Shown: positions 1-9,281 of the stretch, one piece after another
Numbering within the stretch: the first letter of the stretch is position 1
Layout of the letters: each line of letters begins with the position of its first letter
DNA from: Bacillota bacterium
GTDB lineage: Bacteria > Bacillota > Clostridia > Oscillospirales > Acutalibacteraceae
Assembly: GCA_023458755.1 (NCBI GenBank)
Contig: JAEWYE010000019.1
Coordinates: 124,001 to 188,000, forward strand
Direction: 5' to 3'
DNA: 64,000 bases
Notes under the pieces: generated by a model
What the model saw: only the letters and a program-made list of their open reading frames with translations
What the model was told of the DNA's origin: nothing
The model's database searches: none
Program-made: the position numbers and the translations under genes

Positions 1-1
1 C

Positions 2-718
2 GGCACCGAAGGAATGCAGAAGCTGCAGAACGCAACTGTTGCGGTTTTCGGCATCGGAGGAGTCGGCTGCTATACCGTGGAGGCCCTTGCGCGGAGCGGA
101 GTCGGCAATCTTATCTTGATTGATGATGATAAAATATGTCTGACCAATATCAACCGGCAGCTTATAGCAACCCGCAGCACAATCGGAAAAAAGAAGGTGG
201 AGGTTATGCGCGACCGCATCTTGGACATCAATCCAAAGGCAAACGTGGAAATCCATGAAACGTTTTACACAGCCGAAACCGCCGATGAATTCGACTTTTC
301 CCAATATTCTTATATCGTCGATGCAATTGATACGATTTCCGCAAAACTGGTTTTAATCCAGCGTGCAAAAGCGGCAGAGGTTCCGATTATCAGCTGTATG
401 GGAGCGGGCAACAAGCTAGACCCCACAAGGTTTGAAATTACGGATATTTCAAAAACTTCCGTGTGTCCGCTTGCAAGGGTTATGCGCCGTGAATTAAAGG
501 CGCGCGGAATTATTTCCTTAAAGGTGCTTTATTCAAAAGAAGAAGCAATCAAACCGATTGAAACAGATTCCAACAGTTGTAAATATCACTGCGTTTGTCC
601 GCCGGGAACCAAGCGGAAATGCACCATTCGCCGTCAGGTGCCGGGCAGCATTTCCTTTGTTCCGTCTGTTGCGGGACTTATCATAGCCGGAGAAGTCATA
701 AAAGATTTAATCAGATAG
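2..718 (+). CDS. tcdA: tRNA threonylcarbamoyladenosine dehydratase (TcdA), 5' end missing
   Basis: E1/ThiF/MoeB-like enzyme that, in this family, uses ATP to cyclise N6-threonylcarbamoyladenosine at position 37 of tRNAs to its cyclic form. The window opens inside the gene: bases 2-13 read GTEG in frame before the first Met at 14, so the true start lies upstream and 238 residues are visible. The nucleotide-binding GIGGVG motif follows directly, then the LIDDD strand and INRQ segment typical of E1-like folds. The C-terminal part carries a Cys-rich CxCPPG stretch. A terminator follows at 732-768. Identity is secure; only the N-terminus is unseen. Confidence 0.93.
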   Translation, partial: GTEGMQKLQNATVAVFGIGGVGCYTVEALARSGVGNLILIDDDKICLTNINRQLIATRSTIGKKKVEVMRDRILDINPKANVEIHETFYTAETADEFDFSQYSYIVDAIDTISAKLVLIQRAKAAEVPIISCMGAGNKLDPTRFEITDISKTSVCPLARVMRRELKARGIISLKVLYSKEEAIKPIETDSNSCKYHCVCPPGTKRKCTIRRQVPGSISFVPSVAGLIIAGEVIKDLIR

Positions 719-731
719 AAAAATAGCAGAA

Positions 732-768
732 GGAGCAAGGTCAGTTACGCTGATTTTGTTCCTTTTTC
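732..768 (+). terminator. Rho-independent terminator after tcdA
   Basis: A 13-bp stem with several G-U pairs (732-744 with 750-762) is followed by a T5 tract and sits 14 bases after the tcdA stop. Confidence 0.7.
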
Positions 769-818
769 TATGGATTTGCTTATTTTATATTCTCTAATTT
801 TAGCAGAATATGTTATAC

Positions 819-922
819 TATAGTCAGTTAACTTTAGAAAACATCCAAGAAACAAGCGCAAAATCTTTGATATATGGATTTTACGCTTGTAGATTGGTCT
901 TGTTTTCAAATTAACTGGCTAT
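819..922 (+). repeat. Foldback MITE-like element, copy 1
   Basis: About 104 bp that is an imperfect inverted repeat along its whole length. It opens with TATAGTCAGTTAA and closes with TTAACTGGCTATA; the middle pairs CAAGCGCAAAATC with GATTTTACGCTTG. A second copy lies in opposite orientation at 20298-20402. No coding sequence is inside. The TA ends suggest a TA-target, non-autonomous element, but no transposase is present here to prove it. Confidence 0.75.
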
Positions 923-974
923 ATCTACTTAGTATGTGAATAATAAATGCAAAATACTTTCTGCCCTACTAAAC

Positions 975-1170
975 GGTTGCGCGCTGCCGCGCGCTAACGG
1001 AGGGGGGTGAGGGCGGCAAAGCCGCCCTTATCGCTCCGCTGGGGCGAAAGCATGGAACTCATCTCCATTGTTAAAGGGAGATGTCACCGAAGTGACAGAG
1101 AGATTCGTAACCGTTACTGTTGCGCTTCTGCGAGGCTACTCTTGCCGCTCCGCTGGGGCGAAAGTACGAA
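975..1170 (+). repeat. Three-hairpin intergenic repeat, copy A
   Basis: The core at 975-1050 shows three successive palindromes: GCGCGC-loop-GCGCGC, GGGCGGC-AAA-GCCGCCC and a CGCTCCGCTGGGGCG hairpin ending GGGCGAAAG. The last module (GCTCCGCTGGGGCGAAAG) recurs at 1146-1163. Related copies lie at 17.4, 18.8, 18.9 and 26.0 kb. Together with the MITE this accounts for most of the 475-bp gap between tcdA and the exonuclease gene. Confidence 0.75.
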
Positions 1171-1194
1171 ACTTAATAGGACTGGGGATACGTT

Positions 1195-1950
1195 ATGAAA
1201 CTGATTTCATGGAATGTAAACGGGCTTCGTGCCTGCTTGACCAAAGGATTTTTGGATTTTTTTACAGAAATCGACGCGGATATTTTCAGTATTCAGGAGA
1301 CAAAAATGCAGCGGGGGCAGGCGGAAGTTGAATTACCCGGCTACAAGCAGTATTGGAACAGCGCGGAGAAAAAGGGCTATTCCGGTACGGCTGTTTTTAC
1401 AAAGCATGAACCGCTTTCCGTCAACTATGATATCGGCATACCGGAGCATACCGGCGAGGGCCGCGCAATCACACTCGAATTTGAAGACTTTTTCTTTGTG
1501 AATGTTTATACGCCCAACGCGCAGCGTGGGCTGACACGCATTGACTACCGTATGAGCTGGGAGGATGCGTTTCGCGGATATCTGAAAGGACTGGACGTCC
1601 GAAAGCCGGTGATTGTGTGCGGTGATATGAATGTAGCGCACAATGAAATTGATCTGAAAAACGCAAAAAGCAATCGAGGCAATGCCGGTTTTTCGGATGA
1701 AGAGCGCGGCAAAATGACCGAACTTTTGGATGCCGGATTTTTGGATACATTCCGCACCCTTTATCCCGATAAAAAAGATGCGTATTCCTGGTGGTCTTAT
1801 ATGTTCCACGCGCGTGAGCATAACGCGGGCTGGCGTATCGATTATTTTCTCATTTCCGCGCGTCTGAAAGACCGACTTCAGGACAGCTTGATTTACCCCG
1901 AGGTTATGGGCAGTGACCATTGCCCGGTCGGATTGATTTTAAAAGACTAG
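1195..1950 (+). CDS. Exodeoxyribonuclease III (ExoA/XthA family)
   Basis: Metal-dependent AP endonuclease and 3'-5' exonuclease of the EEP superfamily, acting in base-excision repair. The 251-residue protein has the family length and motifs in order: SWNVNGLRA at the N-terminus, QETK metal ligand, GDMNVAHNEIDL, YSWWSY, WRIDYFLIS, and the terminal GSDHCP with the catalytic Asp-His. The ATG at 1195 is preceded by a weak ctgggga site. The stop is 10 bases before the next gene, suggesting co-transcription with the fructose bisphosphatase gene. Functional call is firm; the choice between the symbols exoA and xth is convention. Confidence 0.95.
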   Translation: MKLISWNVNGLRACLTKGFLDFFTEIDADIFSIQETKMQRGQAEVELPGYKQYWNSAEKKGYSGTAVFTKHEPLSVNYDIGIPEHTGEGRAITLEFEDFFFVNVYTPNAQRGLTRIDYRMSWEDAFRGYLKGLDVRKPVIVCGDMNVAHNEIDLKNAKSNRGNAGFSDEERGKMTELLDAGFLDTFRTLYPDKKDAYSWWSYMFHAREHNAGWRIDYFLISARLKDRLQDSLIYPEVMGSDHCPVGLILKD

Positions 1951-1960
1951 GAGTGCGCAT

Positions 1961-3892
1961 ATGAAAAATATCATGCATGAATTCACCCAAAATGAACGAA
2001 GATATCTTTCTCTCCTTTCGCAGCAATACCCTTCCATACAGGATGTCTGCACCGAGATTATCAATCTGCAGGCCATTCTGAACCTTCCGAAGGGCACCGA
2101 ACATTTTATGAGCGACCTTCACGGCGAATATGAGGCATTCTATCATATCCTGAATAACTGCTCCGGCGTTATTCGGGAAAAGGTGGATTTGGTTTTTGGC
2201 AAAACGCTGGTGGAGCAGGAGCGTTCCGAAATTTGCACGCTGATTTACTATCCGGAGCAAAAGCTGCAGATCATGAAGCAAAGCGGCGCAAAGCTGGATG
2301 ACTGGTATACGACTACCCTTTACCAGCTAATTGACCTTTGCAAGGTGATTGCCTCCAAATACACCCGTTCCAAGGTACGCAAAGCACTCCCGAAGGAATA
2401 CAGCTATATCATCGACGAATTGCTTCATGCCCAGCCGGATGAGGATAACAATCAAATTGTTTATCATAAAAAAATTGTCGATACGATCATCAGCATCAGT
2501 AATGCGGATGAATTTATCATTGCGCTCGCAACGCTGATCAAACGCCTTGCTGTCGACCATTTACATATTGTCGGCGATATTTTTGACCGCGGCCCGCATG
2601 CGGACGGTATCTTTGATATGCTGATGCAGCACCACGCGGTCGATATTGAGTGGGGCAATCACGACATTCTGTGGATGGGCGCGGCTTCCGGCAGTGAAGC
2701 CTGTGTGGCGACAGCGGTCAAAATCAGCGTGTCCTTTCACAATCTGAATGTGCTGGAAAGCGGCTACGGTATCAGCTTGCGTCCGCTCGCCATGTTCGCA
2801 AAGGATACCTACAGCGATTGTGAAGATATTTACGACGCGATTGAGAAGGCAATCGCGGTTATTCTGTTTAAACTGGAAGGTCAAACGATCAAACGCCATC
2901 CGGAATACGATATGGATAACCGCCTGCTGCTGGACAAAATTGATTATGAAAACAAAAGCATTTTGATAGACGGCAAAACCTATGCGCTGAATACCACATT
3001 TCTCCCCACGGTGAATCCAGACGACCCGTATGCGCTCAGTCCGGAAGAAAGAACGGTTATGGACGGCCTTGTAAGTGCCTTCCGCGACAGTGAGCGCCTG
3101 CACCGCCATATTCAGTTTTTGTATGCCAAGGGCAGCATTTATAAATGCTTTAATCAGAATTTGCTGTTCCATGGCTGTATTCCGATGGATGAAGACGGTT
3201 CCTTTACTGCTGTTACCGTGAACCGTCAGGAAGTAAAAGGGAAGGAGCTTATGGACTTATCCGAGAAAATAGCGCGAAAAGCCTATTTTGGCTCCGAAAG
3301 AGATGCTGACCGGCAGAGTAATCTGGATTATATGTTGTACTTGTGGTGCGGCAAAAACTCGCCGCTGTTCGGCAGAGCAAAAATGACTACATTCGAGCGT
3401 ATGTTCATCAATGACAAATCCGTTTGGACAGAAAAAAAGAACCCGTATTATGTCCTGAACAATACGGAGGAAACTTGTTTGAAAATCCTGCATGAATTCG
3501 GTTTATACACGCCCTTCTCGCATATTGTCAACGGTCATGTGCCGGTGCGCGCCATAGAGGGGGAAAGCCCCATCAAAGCGAACGGCAAACTGATTGTGAT
3601 TGACGGCGGCTTCTGCAAGGCTTATCATCCGACAACCGGAATTGCAGGCTATACGTTGATTTACAATTCTCACGGCATGCGCATCATGTCGCACCAGCCG
3701 TTTGAAAATATTGAAAAAGCAATTAACGAAAACCGGGATATTCAGTCCCACTCTGAAGTGTTTGAAACACAGCTTGCGCGTGTTATGGTTATGGATACCG
3801 ATATCGGCAACGACATCAGCAACAAGATTTACGACCTCACCTTATTATTGAGTGCATACCGGCAAGGTGTGCTTGTGCCTAAAAGTGAATAA
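1961..3892 (+). CDS. fbp: Fructose-1,6-bisphosphatase, class III
   Basis: Hydrolyses fructose 1,6-bisphosphate to fructose 6-phosphate in gluconeogenesis. Class III enzymes are large metallophosphatases limited mainly to Firmicutes, and the 643-residue length matches. Calcineurin-like metal motifs are visible: GDIFDRGPHADG, WGNHD and NGHVPVR near residue 525, followed by VIDGGF. The start has an aggagtgcgcat site. A second in-frame Met is four codons downstream and could also serve. It lies 10 bases after the exonuclease gene and ends at a strong terminator. Confidence 0.96.
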   Translation: MKNIMHEFTQNERRYLSLLSQQYPSIQDVCTEIINLQAILNLPKGTEHFMSDLHGEYEAFYHILNNCSGVIREKVDLVFGKTLVEQERSEICTLIYYPEQKLQIMKQSGAKLDDWYTTTLYQLIDLCKVIASKYTRSKVRKALPKEYSYIIDELLHAQPDEDNNQIVYHKKIVDTIISISNADEFIIALATLIKRLAVDHLHIVGDIFDRGPHADGIFDMLMQHHAVDIEWGNHDILWMGAASGSEACVATAVKISVSFHNLNVLESGYGISLRPLAMFAKDTYSDCEDIYDAIEKAIAVILFKLEGQTIKRHPEYDMDNRLLLDKIDYENKSILIDGKTYALNTTFLPTVNPDDPYALSPEERTVMDGLVSAFRDSERLHRHIQFLYAKGSIYKCFNQNLLFHGCIPMDEDGSFTAVTVNRQEVKGKELMDLSEKIARKAYFGSERDADRQSNLDYMLYLWCGKNSPLFGRAKMTTFERMFINDKSVWTEKKNPYYVLNNTEETCLKILHEFGLYTPFSHIVNGHVPVRAIEGESPIKANGKLIVIDGGFCKAYHPTTGIAGYTLIYNSHGMRIMSHQPFENIEKAINENRDIQSHSEVFETQLARVMVMDTDIGNDISNKIYDLTLLLSAYRQGVLVPKSE

Positions 3893-3899
3893 AATAGGA

Positions 3900-3941
3900 A
3901 ACCTCCCACTGCCGCAGACAAAACTACAGCAGTGGGAGGTT
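3900..3941. terminator. Strong hairpin between fbp and the GH18 gene
   Basis: A 13-bp perfect stem (AACCTCCCACTGC with its complement) separates two convergent genes. The T tract on the plus side is interrupted (tctgttt); on the minus side the stem is followed by TTCC, so termination is likely bidirectional but not ideal. Confidence 0.7.
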
Positions 3942-3962
3942 CTGTTTGAAAGGTGTTGAATG

Positions 3963-5465
3963 CTATTTGAAAGCATTATACGCGCTTGTCAAGAGCACGG
4001 CGCTGTGGTCAAAGGAAAGCTCCCAAGCGCCCACACCGAGAAGTCCGTATTGCTTGGCAAGTTCGGCCTTTTTCGCGATAGACTGCGGGTTTTCATAGGA
4101 AATAAACGTATTGTTTCCAAACAAATAAGGTACCATCGCTGTGCTGTGATAGTAGCTGGTAAACGCGGGATTGTTCAGATAATTCGCCATGACAGAATCA
4201 TAGCCGATGGATTTTGCGGAAGTAAAGGTACTGTATAAGCCGTGGTTTGCCGCGCTGACACCCGTATAACAGTAACCGTAAAACGGCATTCCGAGAACCA
4301 GTTTCCGTGGGGAGGCACCCGCGTTCAGATATGCCTGAATACCTTGGTTCACGCTGACTTTGTATTGCGGGGACGGTTCGGTCGGCGCGTATAACGGAGC
4401 ATTAAAGTCGGAATAATCATCCCAGGAACCGTGCATGTCGTACCCCATAATAAACAGGTAGTCAAGCGACGGCAGCAGAGAGGTAAGCTCTATATGATTG
4501 ATAAAACCTGCGTCCGGTGCGCCTGTCATGCTCAGAACGTACTGTTTTCCGCTTTTTGCTGTCTGTGCGTTTAGCTTTTGGCGGATTGCCCGAACGAGCG
4601 TGGTCAAATTCTGCTTATCCTGCGTTCTGTGAATATTGCCTGCCACACCGCCGGAAACAGGATATTCCCAGTCCAAATCAATACCGTCCAAGCCATTTGT
4701 TAAAAGAAAATTCACACAGCTCTGCGAAAAGGTTTCCCGCGAGGAAGAGGTAGCCGCGGCATCCGAAAAATATTTGGAGTTGTCCCATCCGCCCACAGAA
4801 ATTATAATTTTTAAAGCGGGATTTTTGCTTTTTAAGGCTCGCAAATCCGAAAAATTCTTTAAATCCGTGCTGCTTTGCGCCATGATTAACCGGCAGTCAG
4901 CGCTGATGTTGGCAAACGCGTAATGAATATGCGTCAGCTTTGCCGCGTCAATTTTGTCCGCGCTGAAACCGCTGCCCCTCGCCCAAGAGGGGTAGTATCC
5001 GACTACATATTTTTGGCCGGCGGTTGATTGAGACGGGTAAATGGACTGCGAACTCGCGGAACTTGAGGAGCTTGCCGAGCTGGTTAGCTTTGAACTTGTT
5101 GTACCGGAAGAAGAAATGACACCCTTTTTTGAATAGTAGGCGGTATTCATTTCCGGTGAGGAACTTGCCACAGAATTCGCGGATGCCATAGATGTTTGGG
5201 AAGAGGAGAGCGGTCCGCGCGGAAGGGGAATGGATGCGCTGGAGGACTCTTGACGGAACAGGCTCGAAGCACTTAGGGAAGATGGGTTGGTGCTGGCTGT
5301 GCCGGAGCCTTGCCGACTGGAGGAGTCGCTATGTATCACCGAGGTCACGGCATTTTCCGGTGTCACTTTTACCTCGGGCGAAGCTGAAACGCACCCGGAG
5401 AAGATAAGCATCATCAGCACCGCGGTAATACGTACGGCTGTTCTTTTCCAAAATTCAATTTTCAT
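3963..5465 (-). CDS. Secreted lipoprotein, glycoside hydrolase family 18 (chitinase/peptidoglycan hydrolase-like)
   Basis: GH18 enzymes cleave beta-1,4 bonds between N-acetylglucosamine units in chitin-like glycans or cell-wall material. The 500-residue product begins with a signal peptide and a lipobox ending SGC, so Cys25 is probably the lipidated residue. Residues 30-150 are a Ser/Thr-rich linker, then a single GH18 barrel with SVGG near 225 and the catalytic DGIDLDWE at 260-267 (Glu267 as proton donor). The ATG at 5465 has no Shine-Dalgarno site; a 13-codon ORF with a strong one ends 5 bases upstream (see 5470-5511). The substrate cannot be decided from sequence; a cortex or wall glycan is as likely as chitin. 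Confidence 0.9.
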   Translation of the reverse strand: MKIEFWKRTAVRITAVLMMLIFSGCVSASPEVKVTPENAVTSVIHSDSSSRQGSGTASTNPSSLSASSLFRQESSSASIPLPRGPLSSSQTSMASANSVASSSPEMNTAYYSKKGVISSSGTTSSKLTSSASSSSSASSQSIYPSQSTAGQKYVVGYYPSWARGSGFSADKIDAAKLTHIHYAFANISADCRLIMAQSSTDLKNFSDLRALKSKNPALKIIISVGGWDNSKYFSDAAATSSSRETFSQSCVNFLLTNGLDGIDLDWEYPVSGGVAGNIHRTQDKQNLTTLVRAIRQKLNAQTAKSGKQYVLSMTGAPDAGFINHIELTSLLPSLDYLFIMGYDMHGSWDDYSDFNAPLYAPTEPSPQYKVSVNQGIQAYLNAGASPRKLVLGMPFYGYCYTGVSAANHGLYSTFTSAKSIGYDSVMANYLNNPAFTSYYHSTAMVPYLFGNNTFISYENPQSIAKKAELAKQYGLLGVGAWELSFDHSAVLLTSAYNAFK

Positions 5466-5469
5466 TTTT

Positions 5470-5511
5470 TTAATTGGAATTCACCGTAAATCGAATTTTA
5501 AGTGAATTCAT
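5470..5511 (-). CDS. Candidate 13-residue leader ORF coupled to the GH18 gene
   Basis: ATG at 5511 is preceded by aaggggagcaag, a much better ribosome site than anything before the GH18 start. The ORF encodes MNSLKIRFTVNSN and stops 5 bases before the GH18 ATG. It spans an 8-bp inverted repeat, GAATTCAC and GTGAATTC. The arrangement suggests translational coupling, meaning ribosomes would load at the leader and re-initiate. No homolog is known to me; the inference rests on spacing and the site only. Confidence 0.4.
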   Translation of the reverse strand: MNSLKIRFTVNSN

Positions 5512-5704
5512 CTTGCTCCCCTTATGTAGAATATTTTGTATTTTATACTAATATCCAATTAAAAGTATATCAAAATCAAATCGAATTAAAACCTTGCACG
5601 TATGGGTTAAGCACAGGTTTTAAGCAATACTTTTATGGGAGACTAGTATTATACTGTAATTTTAGCAGGAACCCATAGGGGTGTTCAATGACAAAATAAT
5701 GGAA

Positions 5705-5747
5705 TAGAAAATGCCATAACACTTCCGTTAGAAAGCGCTATGGCATT
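5705..5747 (-). terminator. Terminator of the EAL gene
   Basis: A hairpin with 9-bp arms (AATGCCATA and TATGGCATT) lies about 20 bases downstream of the minus-strand EAL gene and is followed on that strand by TTTTCT. Confidence 0.65.
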
Positions 5748-5767
5748 GGAAAATGATATCTATTTTT

Positions 5768-7243
5768 TTATTCAAATAAGTCAATTGTGTTGTTCGGCGT
5801 TTTAAACGCGAAAGATTCAAAGTCCTGCTTGCACATCGGTTTGGCAAAATAATATCCCTGCGCAATGTCACAGCCGATATTATGCAGAATATCCGACTCT
5901 TCTTTGGTTTCCACACCCTCTGCCACCACAAGGAAACCCAAGGTTTTTGCGAGTTTTACCAAGGAGTATACAATGTTTGAGGAGCGTTTGTCCTTATCCA
6001 GATCTTGCAGGAAAGAGCGGTCAAGCTTCAGCAAATCCAGCGGAATGGTTTTCAGGCAGCTTAACGAGGAGTAGCCGGTTCCAAAATCATCCATCGCCAC
6101 TAAAAATCCCATTTCTTTTAACTGTTCGATGATTTCCTTAATATATCCCAGGTCATTAATCGCTGTAGTTTCGGTCAGTTCAAGATCGATTAATCCTGTA
6201 TCAATTTTATATGCCGCAGCGGTATCCCGAATCATTTCAATAAAATTCGTTTGGTATAAGTCCGCACGGGAAATGTTGACCGAAACCAAAATGCGTCTGC
6301 CGTATTTTTTCCATTCTTTCATGTCTTTGCAGACCTGTTCGAACACAAATTTGCTGATGGGGGAGATAAGTCCGCACCTTTCAGCAATCGGAATGAAATA
6401 TCCGGGGCTGATAAAGCCTTTTTCGGGGTGCTTCCAGCGAATCAGCGCTTCCATTCCCATTACTTTTCCGGAGTGAAATGCAATTTGCGGCTGATAATAA
6501 ACCTCCAATTGATTCTCACTTAACGCTGTTTTTAAATCATTCTGCGTAGAGGCTTCCTGCAAAATGATTTTTTGTATTTCTTCGTTAAAATAAGCGTAAG
6601 GCTTCTGCGAATTAGTTTTAATTTGTTTGCGCGTAAAACTCGCATTATCAACACAGAAGCGAATATCGGTATCCTTATTTGCCGCCACATAAATACCGAA
6701 ACATGGATTTACCACAATTCCCTGATTATGAATGGTAAGCCTGCTCATTTTGTCAATGAGGCCCTTCATTAAATCCAGCAAACGGGTTTCCGGCTTTGCT
6801 TTCACACAAAACGCAAAAAGGTCGCCCGACATATGACAGCAGGGTTCATCCTCTGTCAGTGTGTTTTTTAAGATATCCGCGATTCTTATCAACACCTGAT
6901 CGCCGAACGCAAATCCCAAAGTATCGTTTATGGTCTTGAAATGATTAATGTCAAAGGTAATAACCGCGTAGGTTCCGTCCAAATGGGTATGAAGCAGCTT
7001 TGTCGCTTCCAGGCAAAATTTTGAATAATTTGGAATACCGGTCAAAGAATCTGTATATGCGTTCTTATAAAGCATTGCACCAATCTTTTTTTGACGGCAG
7101 CTAAGAATAATGGTGACTATTATAAAAATAGCCAATAAACCCAGACCTGTGCAGATAATTAAGAAAAGAGCGTTGGGAACTCCATAAAAGACCGGCTGAC
7201 TGGTGAATACGGCGGGCAGTTGAAAATTGCCGCTGTGTTTCAT
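5768..7243 (-). CDS. Membrane-anchored GGDEF(degenerate)-EAL protein, probable c-di-GMP phosphodiesterase
   Basis: One N-terminal membrane helix (about residues 28-50), then a GGDEF-fold domain in which the signature reads SGDLF, so cyclase activity is unlikely. The EAL domain retains EALIRW, VSVNIS, LELTET, DDFGTG, the KLD lysine, VAEGVET and QGYYFAKP, the residues needed for metal-dependent c-di-GMP hydrolysis. I chose the ATG at 7243 (491 aa; ggatgtga site nearby) over an in-frame TTG at 7297. It is transcribed alone between two terminators. Activity is inferred from conserved residues; a sensory role for the short extracytoplasmic N-terminus is possible but not shown. Confidence 0.88.
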   Translation of the reverse strand: MKHSGNFQLPAVFTSQPVFYGVPNALFLIICTGLGLLAIFIIVTIILSCRQKKIGAMLYKNAYTDSLTGIPNYSKFCLEATKLLHTHLDGTYAVITFDINHFKTINDTLGFAFGDQVLIRIADILKNTLTEDEPCCHMSGDLFAFCVKAKPETRLLDLMKGLIDKMSRLTIHNQGIVVNPCFGIYVAANKDTDIRFCVDNASFTRKQIKTNSQKPYAYFNEEIQKIILQEASTQNDLKTALSENQLEVYYQPQIAFHSGKVMGMEALIRWKHPEKGFISPGYFIPIAERCGLISPISKFVFEQVCKDMKEWKKYGRRILVSVNISRADLYQTNFIEMIRDTAAAYKIDTGLIDLELTETTAINDLGYIKEIIEQLKEMGFLVAMDDFGTGYSSLSCLKTIPLDLLKLDRSFLQDLDKDKRSSNIVYSLVKLAKTLGFLVVAEGVETKEESDILHNIGCDIAQGYYFAKPMCKQDFESFAFKTPNNTIDLFE

Positions 7244-7297
7244 TCTATCACATCCAAACGAATATAAAATGTATAGCAGGACCCGAATCACGATCAA

Positions 7298-7645
7298 CTG
7301 GCACCGCCCGAAATGAGATAAAGCTTTAAGCCGGAAGGTGAGTTTTTTTGGTCGATGAATCCGATAATGTGGTAATATTATACAATGTTGATTCCTTAAT
7401 TTTCATACTATGACATTATAGCAAAAAATAGTTCACTTTTCAACTAACAATTAGCAATAATTGTCATATATTGTATAGCCTTTTGGAATTTTGCTTTACG
7501 GCAGAATCAGATTAGTATATAATGAGTTTAATTCTTTTGCTTTTATCGATAGTTTGTCTGACCGCTCTGCATATTCTTACCGGCGGAACAGAAACCGTGC
7601 TTGTATCAATCTTGCGAAAACTGAGAAAATAGGGGGAATTGCAAA
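7298..7645. other. Intergenic region between divergent genes
   Basis: AT-rich region holding the divergent promoters of the EAL gene and the beta-CASP gene. A TATAAT at about 7517-7522 could serve the plus-strand gene. I found no convincing riboswitch or repeat; a hydrophobic 36-codon ORF at 7522-7632 lacks a ribosome site and was not accepted. Confidence 0.4.
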
Positions 7646-9247
7646 ATGAAGATTACTTTTTACGGAGCAGATAAAGAAGTTACCGGCAGCTGCCATTGCG
7701 TGCAGGTGAATGACAAAAAAATTCTGATTGACTGTGGACTGCAGCAGGGGCAGGATGAAAAGGACAACGCCAATCTGCCGTTTCATGCCGGGGAACTGGA
7801 CTATGTAATCGTTACACATGCCCACATCGACCACAGCGGCAGGCTTCCGCTGCTTATCAAGAATGGCTTTCGGGGAAAAATATATGCGACGAAAGCAACC
7901 TGTGACCTGCTTTCAATCATGCTTTTGGACAGCGCTCATATTCAGGAGGTTGATGCAGTCAATGCAAACCGAAAAGGAAAACGGGCAGGCCGCAATATGG
8001 CAGAGCCGCTTTATACGGTGGAAGACGCACAAAAAACATTGCAATACCTTGTACCGTACAGTTACGGCGAAATGATTGAGCCAGCGTCGGGAATCCGTTT
8101 TTCCTTTACCGATGCAGGCCATCTGCTGGGCTCGGCTTCCGTTGAAATGTGGCTTACTGAAAAAAATGTTACGAAAAAGATTGTGTTTTCCGGTGATATC
8201 GGGAATTGCAATCAGCCGATTATTCGTGACCCCCAGTATATCAAAAAAGCTGATTATGTGGTTATGGAGTCTACCTACGGTGACCGGGAACATGATAAAA
8301 TGGTGGAATATACTCCCGAACTGGCGGCGATTATTGACCGCACTCTTTCAGGCGGCGGCAATTTGGTTATTCCAAGCTTTGCGGTAGGACGTACACAGGA
8401 ACTTCTGTATTTTATCCGAGAAATCAAGGAAAAGGGCCTAGTAAAAAGTAATCCGGATTTTCCGGTATATGTGGACAGTCCGCTTGCCGCCAAAGCAACC
8501 GGCATTTACAGCGGCGATTTAACCGGCTATGCTGATGAAGAAACGGTCGAGGTTATTAAAAAAGGCTTTGAACCCCTTCGTTTCCCGAACCTCAACATTT
8601 GTGAAACTGTTGAGGAGTCCAAGGCGTTAAACGATGACCAAAAGCCAAAGGTGATTATTTCTTCGAGTGGCATGTGTGAAGCCGGCCGTATTCGACACCA
8701 TCTCAAGTACAACCTGTGGCGCGGTGAGTGTGCGGTACTGTTTGTCGGCTTTCAGGCAAACGGAACACTGGGCAGAATTTTAATTGACGGGGCGGACCGG
8801 GTAAAGCTGTTCGGTGAAGAAATCGCGGTGAAGGCTCATATTTACAATTTTCGGGCACTGAGCGGGCATGCGGATAAAACCGGCTTGCTGCGCTGGATTA
8901 CCGCGTTTGAGCAAAAGCCGCAGCGCGTGTTTATTGTACATGGTGAGGCAGAGGCTGCTGCTAACTTTTCCGATTGTCTAACGCAGATGGGCTATCACAC
9001 CTATGTGCCAAACTTTGAGGCGGTTTTTGACCTTGTGGCAGATACCGAGGTTGAATCCGGAATCGAGCCGACTACATTGGAGGCAGCCCGGCAAAGAACG
9101 CATAAGTTCTCTACTGCGTTTGCCCGCCTGATGGCGGCAGGCCAACGGTTAATCACGGTCATACAGCACAATGAAGGCGGTGCCAATAAAGATCTTGCCA
9201 AGTTTGCCGATCAAATCAACGCAATTTGCAATAAATGGGACAGATAA
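7646..9247 (+). CDS. MBL-fold beta-CASP ribonuclease (CPSF/YsxN-like)
   Basis: Zn-dependent metallo-beta-lactamase-fold protein of the beta-CASP group, whose members cut or trim RNA. The metal motif H58-A-H60-I-D62-H63 is intact, with further ligands in DAGHLLGSA and FSGDIG. The beta-CASP insert covers roughly residues 240-380 (VVMESTYGDRE, VIPSFAVGRTQEL, SSSGMCEAGR) and the C-terminal RMMBL segment contains LSGHAD and IVHGE. The 533-residue length fits bacterial CPSF-like enzymes rather than RNase J. The start follows agggggaattgcaaa. The RNA substrate is unknown. Confidence 0.9.
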   Translation: MKITFYGADKEVTGSCHCVQVNDKKILIDCGLQQGQDEKDNANLPFHAGELDYVIVTHAHIDHSGRLPLLIKNGFRGKIYATKATCDLLSIMLLDSAHIQEVDAVNANRKGKRAGRNMAEPLYTVEDAQKTLQYLVPYSYGEMIEPASGIRFSFTDAGHLLGSASVEMWLTEKNVTKKIVFSGDIGNCNQPIIRDPQYIKKADYVVMESTYGDREHDKMVEYTPELAAIIDRTLSGGGNLVIPSFAVGRTQELLYFIREIKEKGLVKSNPDFPVYVDSPLAAKATGIYSGDLTGYADEETVEVIKKGFEPLRFPNLNICETVEESKALNDDQKPKVIISSSGMCEAGRIRHHLKYNLWRGECAVLFVGFQANGTLGRILIDGADRVKLFGEEIAVKAHIYNFRALSGHADKTGLLRWITAFEQKPQRVFIVHGEAEAAANFSDCLTQMGYHTYVPNFEAVFDLVADTEVESGIEPTTLEAARQRTHKFSTAFARLMAAGQRLITVIQHNEGGANKDLAKFADQINAICNKWDR

Positions 9248-9281
9248 AAAGAGGGGTGCTTCGGCACCCCTCTTTCTGTTT
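9248..9281. terminator. Bidirectional terminator
   Basis: The perfect hairpin AGAGGGGTGC-ttcg-GCACCCCTCT at 9250-9273 with A and T tracts on either side serves both the beta-CASP gene and the convergent cyclase gene. Confidence 0.9.

Noticed and set aside
7244..7420. Second c-di-GMP riboswitch before the EAL gene
   Set aside because: The minus-strand leader lacks the GCGCAAAGCC and second-helix motifs seen at 10.8 kb.
7522..7632. Hydrophobic 36-codon ORF before the beta-CASP gene
   Set aside because: Its ATG overlaps the likely -10 box and there is no ribosome site; the hydrophobic reading is what AT-rich sequence often gives.
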